Positions 44,111-56,500 are shown, numbered from the stretch's first letter. The stretch is 64,000 bases of DNA from Bradysia coprophila (GCF_014529535.1 NW_023503616.1:6124584-6188583), one strand, 5' to 3'. Numbers and translations are program-made. The notes: generated from the sequence alone by a model not told the origin.

Positions 44111-45047
44111 ATGGTGGTAGAAGATTGTTGGAATCGTGCTTGTGGAAAATCATCTGTGCCAACGGAGATTTCTAAAAGCTGGTTTCAGCTAATTATGGAT
44201 CGTTACAACGATTACAACTCGAGACATTATCATAATGACAAACTGTTGACATTCAAGATCAACCTACTTCAGCCGAATGTAGCTAGTCACTTAGTATTTG
44301 CTATTTTCTTTCAATATTACGAATTCGATGTAAGAGATTTTGGATATGCGGAAAACTGTGATGCATTTAATAAGTTTTACATTGAAACTGGAATTAACGA
44401 TGTGAGTAGTGAATTCAATAATCGATGACGATGGAGCCTTCAACTGACTAATTGCTTTGTTTTAGCAAAAATTGTTAGAGTCCGTTCTGCAATTGCTGGG
44501 TGATCCACAGTTTAATAATGCGGATATCGAAAACGATTTACTCTATTTCCAAGATTTGGATTTGGCTGTTTTCGGGTTCGTTTTTTTTCTCACGAAAATG
44601 GGTGGTTACTTCTGTTGAATCTGATCATTCGGTTTTGTTTCATGATTAGTAAATGTTAGTTTAAACATCACCCCATAAAGGTCTACTATCAATTGAAGTA
44701 ACCAACCCTATGCCATATGCCGTTCAATATGTGAACAAGTAATCCAATGATCAATATACAAACAAACAGGGCGTCTCGTGATGAATATAAATCGTTTGCG
44801 ACCCAATTGCAAAAGGAGTATGTACACATGGACGAAAATACGTACAAAAATATGCGTCTGAAGGTACTTAACTGACACAATGCAATCGTTAATAGAATTG
44901 AACGGAATTAAAAATCGATAATTTTATTAGATTCTTCAAACGTTCCTAACGATACCTCATATCTTTTCAACGGAATTACTTCGCAATAGATTCGAAGACA
45001 TTGCCAGAACGAATATAAGTAATGAAATTATGGAATTGAAACAATAA
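44111..45047 (+). CDS. HD-superfamily phosphohydrolase-like protein, probably inactive
   Basis: Four exons, 44111-44401, 44466-44575, 44770-44863 and 44931-45047, give 203 residues, the usual length of the COG4339-type predicted HD hydrolases. The family start is visible: W(FQLI)MDRYNDYNSRHYHN, like the bacterial W..L...Y.E..RHYHxxxH. The next helix FAIFFQYYEFD corresponds to AxWFHDxVYD, and GYAENCDAF to NEERSA. The second histidine of YHxxxH and the central His-Asp pair appear replaced (KLL, QY), so metal binding is doubtful. The assignment is by pattern only and moderately sure. The start follows 2 bp after the stop of the possible small protein upstream. Confidence 0.62.
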
Positions 45048-45679
45048 TTTCCGATATAATTGACGGATTAACATGGATTAAACAAAGCGTATGGATACGT
45101 TGAATAATGTGGACACGATAATTTGTTTAAATATTTATTAGGACCAGAAGTCACTTTAAATCGTAATCAATTTAAACTCGCTAACAATTTGGTAGCAAAG
45201 TTGATCCACACAATTCTTGAAATTTAAGCAAATTCTGTCCACATAATTCTCTATTTTTTCTGTGTCTTCTATTCGTGGTGTTCATCGAAGAAAAAAAAAT
45301 TATTAAAATTGAGAGTGTAACTCAGTGCAAAAGTAAAATCAAATTTCAATATTTTTATTGTTAAAAACGTATATTGTCAGTTAACAAAATGTAAAACTTA
45401 ATAAAATGTAATAACAAGGTAAAATGACAGTTTGCGTATGGTACAATTTTAGAAAAACAAATCGTCATCAACAACATTTCAACTCTGTTTTCGTTCGCAC
45501 CGAGTCATGATCATAACATCCTAGACCCCTAGACCTCTAAGACTTTTATTTATTTTTTGTTTAATTTTTAATCCCATGGTGAGGACCCTAAGAAGGGTAT
45601 GCCTAGCTTAAATCTCGGTCTTCATTCCCACATCAGAGAAAATCCAGAATCTGGATTCCAGATTCGTATTATCACATTG

Positions 45680-45864
45680 AAATTAATTGCGTCTTGCCAA
45701 CTTTCGGCACCCTGGACTTTACTTAAATAGTCGTGGAATACCTCCAAATAAATTTCTAAAAATCCAAAACTGGACTCTAGATTTTTAGAAAATTATTTGG
45801 AGGTATTCCACGACTATTTAAGTAAAGTCCAGGGTGCCGAAAGTTGGCAAGCCGCAATTAATTT
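45680..45864. mobile_element. 185-bp foldback MITE
   Basis: Arms of roughly 75 bp are inverted and nearly identical: GCCAACTTTCGGCACCCTGG and ACTTTACTTAAATAGTCGTG on the left reappear complemented on the right, around a loop of about 35 bp. The outermost word is AAATTAATTGCG. Near-identity of the arms suggests a young copy or ongoing correction. Confidence 0.8.
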
Positions 45865-46594
45865 GAATGTATTAAAGGAAACTAATGACGAATAAAACTT
45901 AAAAATAAAAGTCTTATGAAAGGCTTGCCGTGCCAGACAAATCCAATTTTCAACTCGTCTGGCACAACGTCCTTATCATTTGTCATTTGTTACATAAAAG
46001 AATGACGTATGGGGCACCCGACAGCATTACCCCTTAATAGATTGGTGAAAACACAAATACTTTTCATTGAATAGCATTTCCTCTTCGCAGCAGCTATTCA
46101 CTTCACGTGAAATAGCATCTTCACATTGTCAACTTTTCGTCTCTTCTTCTCGTTGACAATGTGTAGAGCTTGGAATGCTCGTCACCATGTACCTCGTTAT
46201 GAGTGAAAAATTCAGCCTCGAGTTTAATTTCCTCCATTTTTAGTCTCGTCTAAAATTCTTCTGAAACCCAGCTTTATTGATTACGAGTAGTTTACTCTTG
46301 TAATTGTGTGGGTAGTTTTTTTTTTTTTTTTTAATAATGAAAAAATGAGATCGTCACGATTTCAAAGTAACAAAAATTGATTTACAAAATCAATTATGAT
46401 TGATTGAAAGAAAATATGCAATCAATTCAATTGACATTGATGCATCTTTCAAACAACACAAAAGGTAAGTAATAATGACAGTATACCGGTAACAATATTT
46501 GATATAGATTTTTCTTCCTGAATGTAACAAACGAGCCTTCAAAGGGTTTTTAAAATTAACTTGAATATCAACCTTAATTACTTACCACATAGGG

Positions 46595-46735
46595 TAGACA
46601 GGCTATGAGACCTCTATCAGTGACATGCACTGAAAAAGAAAATCGAGTCACACAAATGTCTGCTTGACAGAGATAAGACTAGGGGCTCTGAACTAAAATA
46701 AAGGGGACTTGACTCGTAACTCACCAGTTTACCCT
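46595..46735. repeat. MITE-like repeat, second copy at 34296
   Basis: The ends AGGGTAGAC and GTTTACCCT are short inverted repeats. The interior matches 34296-34432 in direct orientation. No transposase sequence is present. Confidence 0.6.
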
Positions 46736-48018
46736 AGCCAATTAAACTATACAATTTTAATAAGAATATTGTTGCCAGTGTAATGTCATATCGGTAAGTA
46801 TTGTTAGAATTATAAAGATATATGTAGGACCTACATTGTAGGTAGATCGTATCGTATCGTATCCTTGTACCCGTGCCATTTCCAAATTCCACACCTTATG
46901 TCCCCAAATTAATTAGCTATAGTGGCTGAATGCTTCTATGCCATACATCGTAGGCTTGGGGCAAATTTCTATAAAACCAAAACGACTAATGAACGAATTT
47001 TCTTTTTTTTTAATTTCCGTTGTTGTGGGTTGTAATTGATTCTATAAGAGTTTTGTTGAACAAATGAAAACATAGATTCTTATTTTCTCGATTTTTGTTA
47101 AACACGAGCTTGCGACTTGAATGAAATACTAAAATGAAAAATCTTGATTTTCATTTGCTAAATAAATTTTGTATGAATCATAAATAACAATTGAGTTCCA
47201 AACAACGATTTTATTTCGATTAAGAACATTATTATGAGCAAAAAATTATTCTAGACCATAACAAAAAAGTTTTAAGTTTTTTTTATAAAGCTGATTTTGT
47301 GTTCATAACATGTACAACCCGATGGAGAAGGGTCATTTGCCAAATGAAGAAGGACATTTTGTTTACATCTTTGCTAAATATCCCGATTGTTTTATATGTA
47401 AATTTTCACAATTTCGACTGAATAAAAAGATGGCGCGCTGCACGTACGTTGACGAAGGTTTCTGACTTTGCTTATTTTCTTAATTTTTCACGATACTTTA
47501 CTGAATTAAAAATTAATTATGCAAAATTTCCATGCATATTATAATGCAAAAATACTTCAAATAACGTTCGGCATCGAAATAAAATAATTTTTTTTTTGTT
47601 TGGAACTTAATTCCCACGTCAGGAAATGTGTCGAATATCACATTTCTATCATTGTATGACTGTTCTTCCGTAAATTGTTGAATTTTAGTCATCTCATTAT
47701 TATCACTCCTCTCAAAACCTACCGTTCAAAATCAACATTTTTTTAGTGCTCCAAAATACTGTTTTAGTATATATTCCAAAGCTATGATAGATTTCTAGCT
47801 GCTGTCAGTGACAGCCGTGATTATTTAAAATAAAACTTTCAGTGTATTTGTATGTCATCGTAATTCAGATGCTCTTATTGATAATTTCAATTCCTAACTC
47901 AATACGAATTCAATTGTCATTTTGAGAGACCAATTATCAATTACTATCCCGAAAAGTTTTTCACAAATTTTCCTAGATTTGCTGAGTAAACAAATTTTCT
48001 TTCCTCTTTTTCAAATAG

Positions 48019-49977
48019 ATGCTGCAGGCTAATAAAGCTAATGGTAGCACATCGTCTCCACAGAGTACATTTCATCGAAACATTCGGAATCATTCTACAC
48101 CAGTGATTGGGAATGGTGGTAATACATCTAGCCGTTTGAGTAATTCAAACAAAAAGAAAGAAAAGAAGAGAAAATTGGTCGATGACATCATTGATTTAAC
48201 ACCGAAAAAGTACAGAACATCATCGAATGACAGTGACATTGAAATTATTGAGCCTGAGCCACCTACCATTATCGATCTCGCAACAGATGACACATATAAC
48301 TGTAATGCATTGACCACAGTTAATGCAACTGCAGACACTGTCGTAGCAGCTTCGGATTGCCAAGATAGGGAAAATAAGAGTTCAGATACTGCTGTTAACG
48401 TGATAATTGATTCTGCGGACTCTATTGACTTAGCAGAAACTTCGAACGAAGTGAAAAAAGTGATCGAAATCGATCAGCCCGACCCTGAATCGGTACCATT
48501 GTATGTTGTATGTAAGGATGCAAGCGTTAACGATTCGATAAAACCACCGTTGTACGATCTCGTGTCGGATGACTCGTTTTGTTTCGATTCACCGTACGCT
48601 ACACCAGTGTCATCACAAGATTTCTCATTCTCACGATTTGCTACAACACTGGCTCCGCAAAACATCTCACAGAATAAAACTTTGACGAATAGTGTTGATG
48701 ATTCTGTGGTGTTTGTGAGTGAAACAATGCAAACTCCGAAAAGAGTACCACCAGTCTGGGATTATGTTCCAATAATGAATAGAGGACGTCCAATACAAAC
48801 TTCCAATAGAGTTGGACGAGCTGATGACTATATTCCCATCAATAATGGAAGAGGTTCGAAGAAGCGAAAGAAAAGCCGATCACCGCGAGAAAATTCGCAA
48901 AAACGACGGTAAGACATCCTGCAATTGGTTCGTGACATGAACATTAATCAAAATCTGCTGCGGAAAATGACTTCAATGATTTGTTTCTTGTACACGAGGG
49001 CTACTGAGCTTCTTGGACTGCGGGATTAAATGAACTAAATTGAAATAAATCACATCCGAGTGGTGCTAATCCTACTTGATTTCTTACGATTTAGTCCAAG
49101 AAGTGCGGCACCCCTCGTTTGTACCAATCTTCACTTTTTAAATGACAAACAAAAGTTCACTGCAATAAGAACTGCACTGGAAGTTGGAAATAAGAATGGG
49201 ACGGGGAATTTGCAGTGTAACCTACTCCGCTGATGTTATTTTCTTGTAATCGTTTCAGGTCTCCGAAAGAAACAGAAACGAGCTCAAATAACCAAATCCC
49301 TGCGACACAAACCAGTACGACTGCAACGAATCCAAAACCTATATCGGGAATAAAGAGAATGGTGCTGATTGATGGAAGCAATGTTGCATTTGGGTAAATA
49401 ATTTAAAACAATAAATGCACATCCAGTAGACCGGATGGCGTTGAACCTAAAATATTTTTTTTATTGTGCAGCCATTCGCGAAATAAAGGCTTCTCAGTGG
49501 AGGGAATCAACATTTGCCTTAACTATTTTTTGGAGCGAGGATACGAGGCAAAGGCAATTGTGCCGCAAATGAGATTGAAAAACAGAAAATCATCTAATAC
49601 CGATCTGCTGGCAAAACTGGAAAGTGAAGGGAAAGTGGTGTTTTCGCCATGCAAGAATTTACCGAACGGACATAATGTCACAAGTTACGACGATAGATTT
49701 ATTATGGATTTTGCTGTGGATTTTGATGCAGCGGTAATATCGAATGACAATTATCGTGATTTGTCGAAAGAGAATGAAAGTAAGCTTGAAATTGCTTAGC
49801 ATAAAGAAGTCATACCGGAAGCATGCCTGATTTTTTTGTGTTACAGAGTATCGACACGTAATTAGCACGCGTGTGATTGGATTCACGTTTTTGAATGATA
49901 TCATCCGGTTTCCACAAGATCCGTACGGGAAATTTGGCCCATCGCTAACTGAAATACTGGATGGAAAAGAGAAATAG
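48019..49977 (+). CDS. NYN-domain (Zc3h12a/KHNYN-type) ribonuclease with SUMO-interaction-like motifs
   Basis: Four exons, 48019-48908, 49259-49393, 49472-49779 and 49847-49977, join in frame to 487 residues. The catalytic domain is at about 329-480: MVLIDGSNVAFGHSRNKGFS, YFLERGYEAKAIVPQMR, TSYDDRFIMDFAVDFDAAVI and NDNYRDL, with the four acidic residues of the Regnase-type PIN-like fold. It ends FPQDPYGKFGPSLTEIL, as in that family. The N-terminal 300 residues are disordered. They contain DDIIDLT (about 55-61) and PTIIDLATDD (about 82-91), typical of SUMO-interacting motifs, a nuclear-type basic run (NKKKEKKRK) and a basic SKKRKKSRSP segment. No CCCH finger or KH domain is visible. An upstream exon at 43672 may add 46 residues. 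Probable role: cleavage of structured or foreign RNA. Confidence 0.82.
48989..49124. mobile_element. 136-bp MITE in an NYN-gene intron
   Basis: Imperfect inverted ends of about 33 bp carry GTACACGAGGG...CTTCTTGGACT at the left and the complement AGTCCAAGAAG...CCCCTCGTTTGTAC at the right. It occupies most of the first intron after the large exon. Confidence 0.65.
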
Positions 49978-50918
49978 CTCATTTATGAGCATGTGTGATC
50001 TATTTTTTATGTTTTTGATTGGTTGTACGCATCTTTGTTGATTATCAAGATACGTTTATTGAAATTTCGAGAAAAAAATATTTTTTTTTTGTTTGGTCAT
50101 TGTATGGTGATTCGATATTAAACTTCTAGAAACAACGATAACATCCCGGCATATTCATTAAATCTGCTAACACGTAAATGTATAGCATTGACTTCGTCAG
50201 AAAATCTTGTGCTTCGTGAATTTTGGCATTCACTTCCCTACATAGCATTCAAATCAGAGTATCGCCCTTTTTCTCAACGAATGCAGCTGTTTCAGAAATG
50301 CAACTTGAAATAAAGTTTAGGAGTCGGTAACAACTCTCCTTTGTAAGACGAACAGGTCCTAGTTCCAACACTACAGATGGTGTCACAACATATCTGCTTT
50401 AAGAACGTATCCAACAGTTGCAACTTCCTAAGCTCAACCTTCCTCATGTGATGCAGGTCCATGTTGACCAGTTGCTTATCCCATTTTTTCTCCGGCTTCA
50501 AACTTTAAGCGTTTCCAACGCTTCAACAGGCTATTTATAGCCACCTGTATATTCAGACAATATACCAACTTAATAATCTCAACATTTTTGGCTATCATGG
50601 TATTGCAATCTTGCAATTAATAGTTATAATTCAACAATTGGTGCAAAACATTTTTTTTTTAAATAATCTTATCTTCAAATTGGTTAATATTGTATTGTAT
50701 ACTGATAATATTCGCATATGTACGTACGTACACTCGCATCAAATATTCCATTTCACGCAGAACCATATAATGAATTCATTGGAAAGAAACGATTTGTTTT
50801 GAATTAAATTCGCGGACTCAAAAGTGATTTATTTTTTTCTTTCGCTGGTTTATTTACTGTGTTGCAAAAGTTGATTTCAATGAATGATCAGGAAACTCAC
50901 ATTCAGTGAATTAGGAGA
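49978..50918. other. Spacer between NYN gene and locus E
   Basis: No exon was recognised. I looked specifically for additional locus E first exons on the plus strand and found none with a membrane helix followed by a donor. Confidence 0.5.
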
Positions 50919-51461
50919 ATGGACTCGTTTTTAATTTCCTCTTTGATAATTATGCTTGGGTTGATGCTAGGAATAATTGTGAGTAGCGGGCAATAAAATT
51001 GCTTCCTTCTAGATTAATTTCTCCAACAATTTGTATACGTTCTCCCAAAGATATCATGCCGCTGGTACATTACAAAAATGGCAATCTTTTCCGAATGGTT
51101 TGCAATGCAACAAAGTAGAAGTGGTATGTTAGATTCTATTAGGAATGACAGAAGTAAGTCGTTCCCATAACACTACGATAGCTGCATACGACTTCTGATA
51201 TTCCTTTGCTTCGTTTTGATAGGCGTACGGAATTCTGAACGAAACGCAGAGCATAATCAAAATCAAATTTATTGCATAGATAGAGATCAGTTGCCGCGCT
51301 TAGACTACAATGAAGTTATGAATCAATCCAAAGAAAGTATGGATTTTTTTTTAAATTTTTGAATGTCTTACCGAACGGTACTTGTTTCAGTGGACCTGCC
51401 TACTTATGAAGAAGCTGTGAAACAATATCAGAAGCAACCGCCCCAAATCACAGTTGTATAA
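50919..51461 (+). CDS. Locus E: single-pass membrane protein with LPTYEEAV tail
   Basis: Four exons, 50919-50978, 51051-51153, 51223-51336 and 51391-51461, join with phases 0, 1, 1 to 115 residues. Exon 1 is 60 nt, a membrane helix (MDSFLISSLIIMLGLMLGII). Exon 2 (ISCRWYITKMAIFSEW...) is basic with one cysteine. Exon 3 is polar (SVRNSERNAEHNQNQIY...). The last exon is DLPTYEEAVKQYQKQPPQIT and ends VV. Exon count, phases and the 60-nt first exon match loci B and C, although this copy lies 8 kb beyond the locus D array and on the opposite strand. A WW-domain ligand role is inferred from LPTY. Confidence 0.74.
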
Positions 51462-52975
51462 AATGGAAATATGTGTTGAGTGCATCAGTGCGATCTAAGT
51501 GAATTGTTACATTAACGGCAGAAACTTATTAAAATACTTTTCGTCATACATTCAGAAGTTCTTTGTATATGACTAGTTAAGTCTTATTAAATTTAGGATT
51601 GAAAAGTCACCGCGGATCCAGCGGACACAAATGTAGGCTACAATTTCGATTTCGAGCATCGATGCCTCTTAATTGGACGAGACACAATTAAGACAATTAA
51701 TCTGTCATATACTGCCTTTTCTTCTGTTATCGATAACGACGACAAAAAAAAATGACAAGTTCTGGGTAATATGGCCCATTATTATAGTAAAATGCATGTT
51801 AAAAAAATTGAAGTACAAGATTTGAAATCAGTGGTGTGTTTGAGATGATTTTTTATTGAATTTCGGCTCATAAATACTCTAGGTACCTCCATGAAATCAA
51901 TAGATTAAAAATACTTTCATCGATGGAAGTACAGCCAAGGACAGTCAAAAAAGTGTATTTTTATGATTTTCGTGTTTATCGATTTCAGCTGTTTTAACAA
52001 TACAAATTACAATGGCAAAACAGGTGAAAGCGATGAAACACGTATAGAATAAAAATGCACTTTTTTGACTGTCCCAGGCTGTAATAGACCCAATAATAAT
52101 ACTGGTCGTATGCTTGCCGCATGCAACAGGTGAAGAGGGTACAAGGGTTTAACTGTGGACATAAACCAAATACTATGGCGCCACCTCTGTCGTATCCGTA
52201 GATCGAAATCATTATCATTAGGGAACCAAATAATATCTTAGAAACGTATTAAGAATCAGCAAACTTTTTCGCAGGTATGGCCATGTAAAAGTGCTTTAAA
52301 TTTGATAACAAACTGAATACAGTTTCTGACACAAAAAACAACACTATAAGAAATGGTAGGTGGCAAGAACTATGTATCAAAAACATTTTCCTCAAATTTC
52401 TAGCAATAATATGGGCGAATTCATTTGCCTCCGAATCGATGTTGATATCTATTGACTACGAATATCAAATGTTATACTGTCCCACTTTTTGTTATACGGC
52501 CATACCCTCGACTTATGGTTCCTTACAATATTTACAATATCGTGTGTATAGATTCAGGTGGTAATGCAGCAATACCGTGGCAAAATGTGTGTCTATATAT
52601 TCAAATTAACAGGCATATTGCAAGGTTTGTGTTTTATTTGTATTAAAAAAAAGCTGACTGTAGTCTCATTATGCTGATAAGAAATGCTTGTAATTTTAGT
52701 GTACCTACATTATTACAGTCGAGAAGAATGTTTTATATTCGGTTGAGTCTGTAAATGTTTTAAAATTCAGGTTTTAGTTTAAAAATATTTTAAAATCAAT
52801 TAATCTTCAAATCAGAAATAGGTGTAATGGCTGACCGTATGATCATCAAAGTTTAAAAACTAAAATTGAAAAAAATACACTTCATTGACAGCAAGTAAAA
52901 ACAAACAACCAGTCACCAGTCTTGTTATTGTTTGATTTGTTCATTCATTAGTTTGTTGCTCTTCACTTGGAAATT
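51462..52975. other. Spacer between locus E and RTEL1
   Basis: No exon was recognised. It contains the dispersed repeat copy 51724-51832. The right end holds the RTEL1 promoter. Confidence 0.5.
51724..51832. repeat. Dispersed repeat copy shared with 34128-34230
   Basis: About 105 bp match the locus D intron copy in inverted orientation (CTGTTATCGATAACGACGAC, AATGACAAG, TATAGTAAAATG, TTGAAGTACAAGATTT). Here it lies about 260 bp downstream of the locus E stop, possibly in the 3' UTR. Confidence 0.65.
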
Positions 52976-55900
52976 ATGCCGGACATAGTAATCAATGATG
53001 TTACGATTAATTTTCCATATGAGAATCCGTACAATGTCCAGCGACTTTATATGGACAAAATTGTTGAATGTCTTAAAGAAAGTAAAAATGGTGTACTGGA
53101 ATCTCCAACGGGTTGGTAAAATTGATTCATTTGTTGATAGTTTCAATTCAATTGAAAACTCATAGGAACCGGAAAGACCCTCAGTCTGTTGTGTGCCTCA
53201 TTAGCATGGCTAAAGCAAATAAAAGACCAAGCGGAAATACTTCAGGTAATAATTCCATTTCGATAACACAAAATCGAATCCAAATGTTTGTCGAATTTAC
53301 AACACTGTAGACTTCGACAAATTCTGAACCTCGGAATGGACTAGAGGTCTCGAATGAGCCTCGAGATGAACTACCAATTGGTGTTACCTCAGCACCAATA
53401 ATACCAAAAATTATTTACGCCTCACGAACCCACACTCAATTAACTCAAGTCATAAATGAGTTAAAAGGAACGAGCTACAATTACATGAAAGTGGGAGTGT
53501 TCGCTTCACGAGACCAGCTGTGCATTCATCCAGAATTGGCATCTGAAACTAATGCAATCAAGACTGAAAAGTGCAAAACAAAGATAAAGAAGAAGCAAGA
53601 TACAAACTCGCAGTATGATCCCGAAACAAATAGTCAGGGATGTGATTGTTCGTATTACGAACGGTATGAATCTCTACGAAAGGATGAAACATTTCGTGCG
53701 GAACGTTTCTATGATAAAATACTTGATGTTGAGGACCTTCGAACTTCCGGTCTGGATCATCGTTTCTGTCCGTACTTTATGTCGAAAACGTTGATAGATG
53801 AAGCGGATATAATTTTCATGCCGTACAATTACCTATTGGATCCGATGATCCGAAACTTTATTGGAGTGGAATTAACCGATGCTGTGATAATTCTAGACGA
53901 AGCGCATAATGTTCCACAGGTATGCGAAGATTCTGCTTCCATTGAATTCAAATCTACGCATATTTCCGACGCTGTTGAAGAGGTTAAAAAGGAAAGTATT
54001 ATTATCAACCAATCACGCCTGAATGGTGTCATCGATATTTGAATATATTTTATTCTTTCTGTAGATTGCTGAATTTGCCACCGATAACCTGACCAATCGG
54101 GAGTTGAGACCTTCAAATTTCAATCTGTCCGAACTCAACGACTTGGAACAGATTTTACTTCGTTTCGGTAGAGCGATCGATGAGATTCCGTTTTCCCGAA
54201 ACGACAATGCGATAGAATCTGCGGAATTTGATGGTGACTACATATTCACTGTAATGGAGAACGCCGATGTAACTTATAGATCGAACTTCGCCGACTAAAA
54301 CCATTAAAAAAAAAAAATTCACTCAAAACAGATTGCCTACCACACTTCGAGGAACATTCTAATGCTGATTCAGAGTGCATTGGAATACGTTGCTGATTGC
54401 ATTGAGCTTCTTCGTTCAAAGGAAGTTCGGAGCGAAAATCGTTCAAAAGTTATTCTTAACGCTCAGAGTCCCGGTTTGCGAAAGTTTAAAAACATTCTCT
54501 GGACGACATTTCCCGCTTGCGGGGACGATTTTCGCGCAGACGTCAAAACACATTATCGAGTGTATGCTACTTGGGATCGATCACCCGTAGTGCATTCGAA
54601 TGGGCGAACCAAAGTCTTTAACTATTGGTGCTTCAGTCCAAAGTTTGGGTAAAAAGACGATTTCTTTCGATTTTATTTTCCATAATTTACCAACGGAAAA
54701 TGTTAAATCTATTGATTTCAGCCTGCAATATTTACTTAAAAAGAATGTTCGAAGCATTATTTTTACCAGCGGAACGATGTCTCCGTTACAACCGTTTATA
54801 ACGTCGTTGGGCATACCAATTGAAGTACAACTTCAAAATGGTCACATCATTGATCCGAGCCAAGTTCTTGTCGAGATCGTTTCGCACGGTCCAGACAGAA
54901 TAGAACTCTTATCGACTTACTTGAATAGGTTGGGTTTGTGAATATGACAATGAGATGTTTTTCAGTCAAATTTCTTTTTCAATTTTTTAGGTCAAAAAGA
55001 AACTATTTAAACTCGCTGGGATGTACAATCTTGAAATTTTGTGGAATCATACCGAACGGACTGCTCATTTTTTTCCCGACGTATGAAATCCTAAAAATGT
55101 GCAAAACAAGTTGGCAGAACATGGGCATCTGGAGTCAGATTGAACTGATCAAGCCGATTTTTGTCGAGCCCAAATTTAAAGACGAATTCACGCATACGAT
55201 GCAGAATTACTACAAACAAATCAACAACGAAACAGCGAATGGGGCAATTTTTATGGCTGTATGTCGGGGCAAAGTATCCGAAGGCCTAGATTTTGCTGAC
55301 ATAAACGGTAGAGCTGTTATTATAACCGGTCTACCACTTGCGCCGTGTTACGATGCCAAAGTAGTACTGAAGAGAAATTACATGGAGAAAAACTACATGG
55401 CAACAGGTGAGTCTCTAAGTGGCGAGCAATGGTATCAAATGGAAGCGTCAAGAGCTGTCAACCAAGCTATTGGACGAGTGATTAGACACAGACATGACTA
55501 CGGAGCAATATTGTTATGTGATTCTCGGTTCGACAAAACCGTTCAAAAGAGGCGACTGTCTCAATGGTTGCAGCGATACGTTCGTAGTGATAGTTCGAGA
55601 CGATCTTTCGATGCCATAACCAATTCAATATCACAATTTTTCCGAAACCAACGATCGGTATGTGTTTTTGACATCGGGTCTTTTATAGCTATCTGAAAAA
55701 TGTCTTTTAATGTCATTTCTAAAGGATCCGTTACCAGTTGAAGTTACTACCCAGACCGGGACCCAGTCAGATATCCTGGAAGCGAGGGCTTTCGACACTT
55801 CACCTTTGCAGAACAACAGAATGCCTTCAGAGACAAATGGCAACAGTCAAGTGATTAATCTACGAGGGACCTTTCCTGAACCTGAAAGTCCTATAACATC

Positions 55901-56054
55901 GTTTACCCGACAGATTGCTTCTCTTCCAATATCGTCACCGTTGTCTGAAAATACTCCAGTTACGTTGCGTCCGACTACAGCTGATTCAAATGGGACACCA
56001 ACCAAACGAAAATGCACAGTTAATTTGAGCCAATGGTTCAATGAACAGCCTTAA
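52976..56054 (+). CDS. RTEL1: RTEL1, Fe-S DEAH DNA helicase
   Basis: Eight exons, 52976-53111, 53166-53245, 53311-53982, 54065-54268, 54332-54648, 54722-54928, 54991-55657 and 55725-56054, give about 870 residues. The start [20 protein letters not shown] is the RTEL1 N terminus. Walker A ESPTGTGKT is at about 42-50. The four iron-sulfur cysteines are visible in [24 protein letters not shown] and [15 protein letters not shown] is at about 267. The C-terminal helicase half has [27 protein letters not shown] and [21 protein letters not shown]1 unwinds D-loops, T-loops and G-quadruplexes and restrains recombination. The last 110 residues are low-complexity, and the harmonin and RING regions of the vertebrate protein are absent. 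The exon 3 donor at 53983 is chosen by phase; a nearby alternative exists. Confidence 0.9.
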
Positions 56055-56500
56055 TTCAGAGTTTTCAATATTTTTGTTTGTATGTTACATTCCACATATT
56101 TAATTGTTACCACGCCGTTTATGTGCCATTGAAATATACATTTTGTAAATAACATAAAAAACACTCCTATTGATGGCGCCACAGTTTAATTCTTTAGTCC
56201 GGTCATTATTTCCCTGATGAATGAATCTCGGAACATAATTTTTGTATCGGAAAAATCATCAGGTGTTGTTACCACAAACTCTTTGGCTATATCTATGGCC
56301 ACATGATAAAAGTCGCGAAAGTCCACAAATATTGCCCTTAGGGCAATATTTATATATTTTCGACCCCTCTCGTGCGGGCGTCCTTTATGTACAGTTTTTT
56401 TTATTGTGTAAACTGACCCCAACCCTTTCTAATATTTAAACATTTACAGACCGCAGACGATGCAGTCACTAAATGTCTAACGTCAATTGTTTAAAATATC
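56055..56500. other. Spacer with an unexplained minus-strand open frame
   Basis: The minus-strand frame 56422-56186 (78 codons, ending FRDSFIREIMTGLKN) reads like protein in its second half (DFYHVAIDIAKEFVV), but no family was recognised and no partner exon was found. A spaced palindrome AATATTGCCC-TTA-GGGCAATATT (56328-56350) lies within it. It may be a relic exon or chance. Confidence 0.35.

Larger units (their letters stand above)
45048..48018. other. 3-kb spacer or intron with repeats
   Basis: No exon was recognised on either strand. It contains a perfect-arm MITE (45680-45864), a dispersed repeat (46595-46735), a T run near 46318 and short tandem ATCGT units around 46848-46862. A strong pyrimidine tract and AG precede 48019, so at least the right part is probably intron of the NYN gene. 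Confidence 0.55.
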
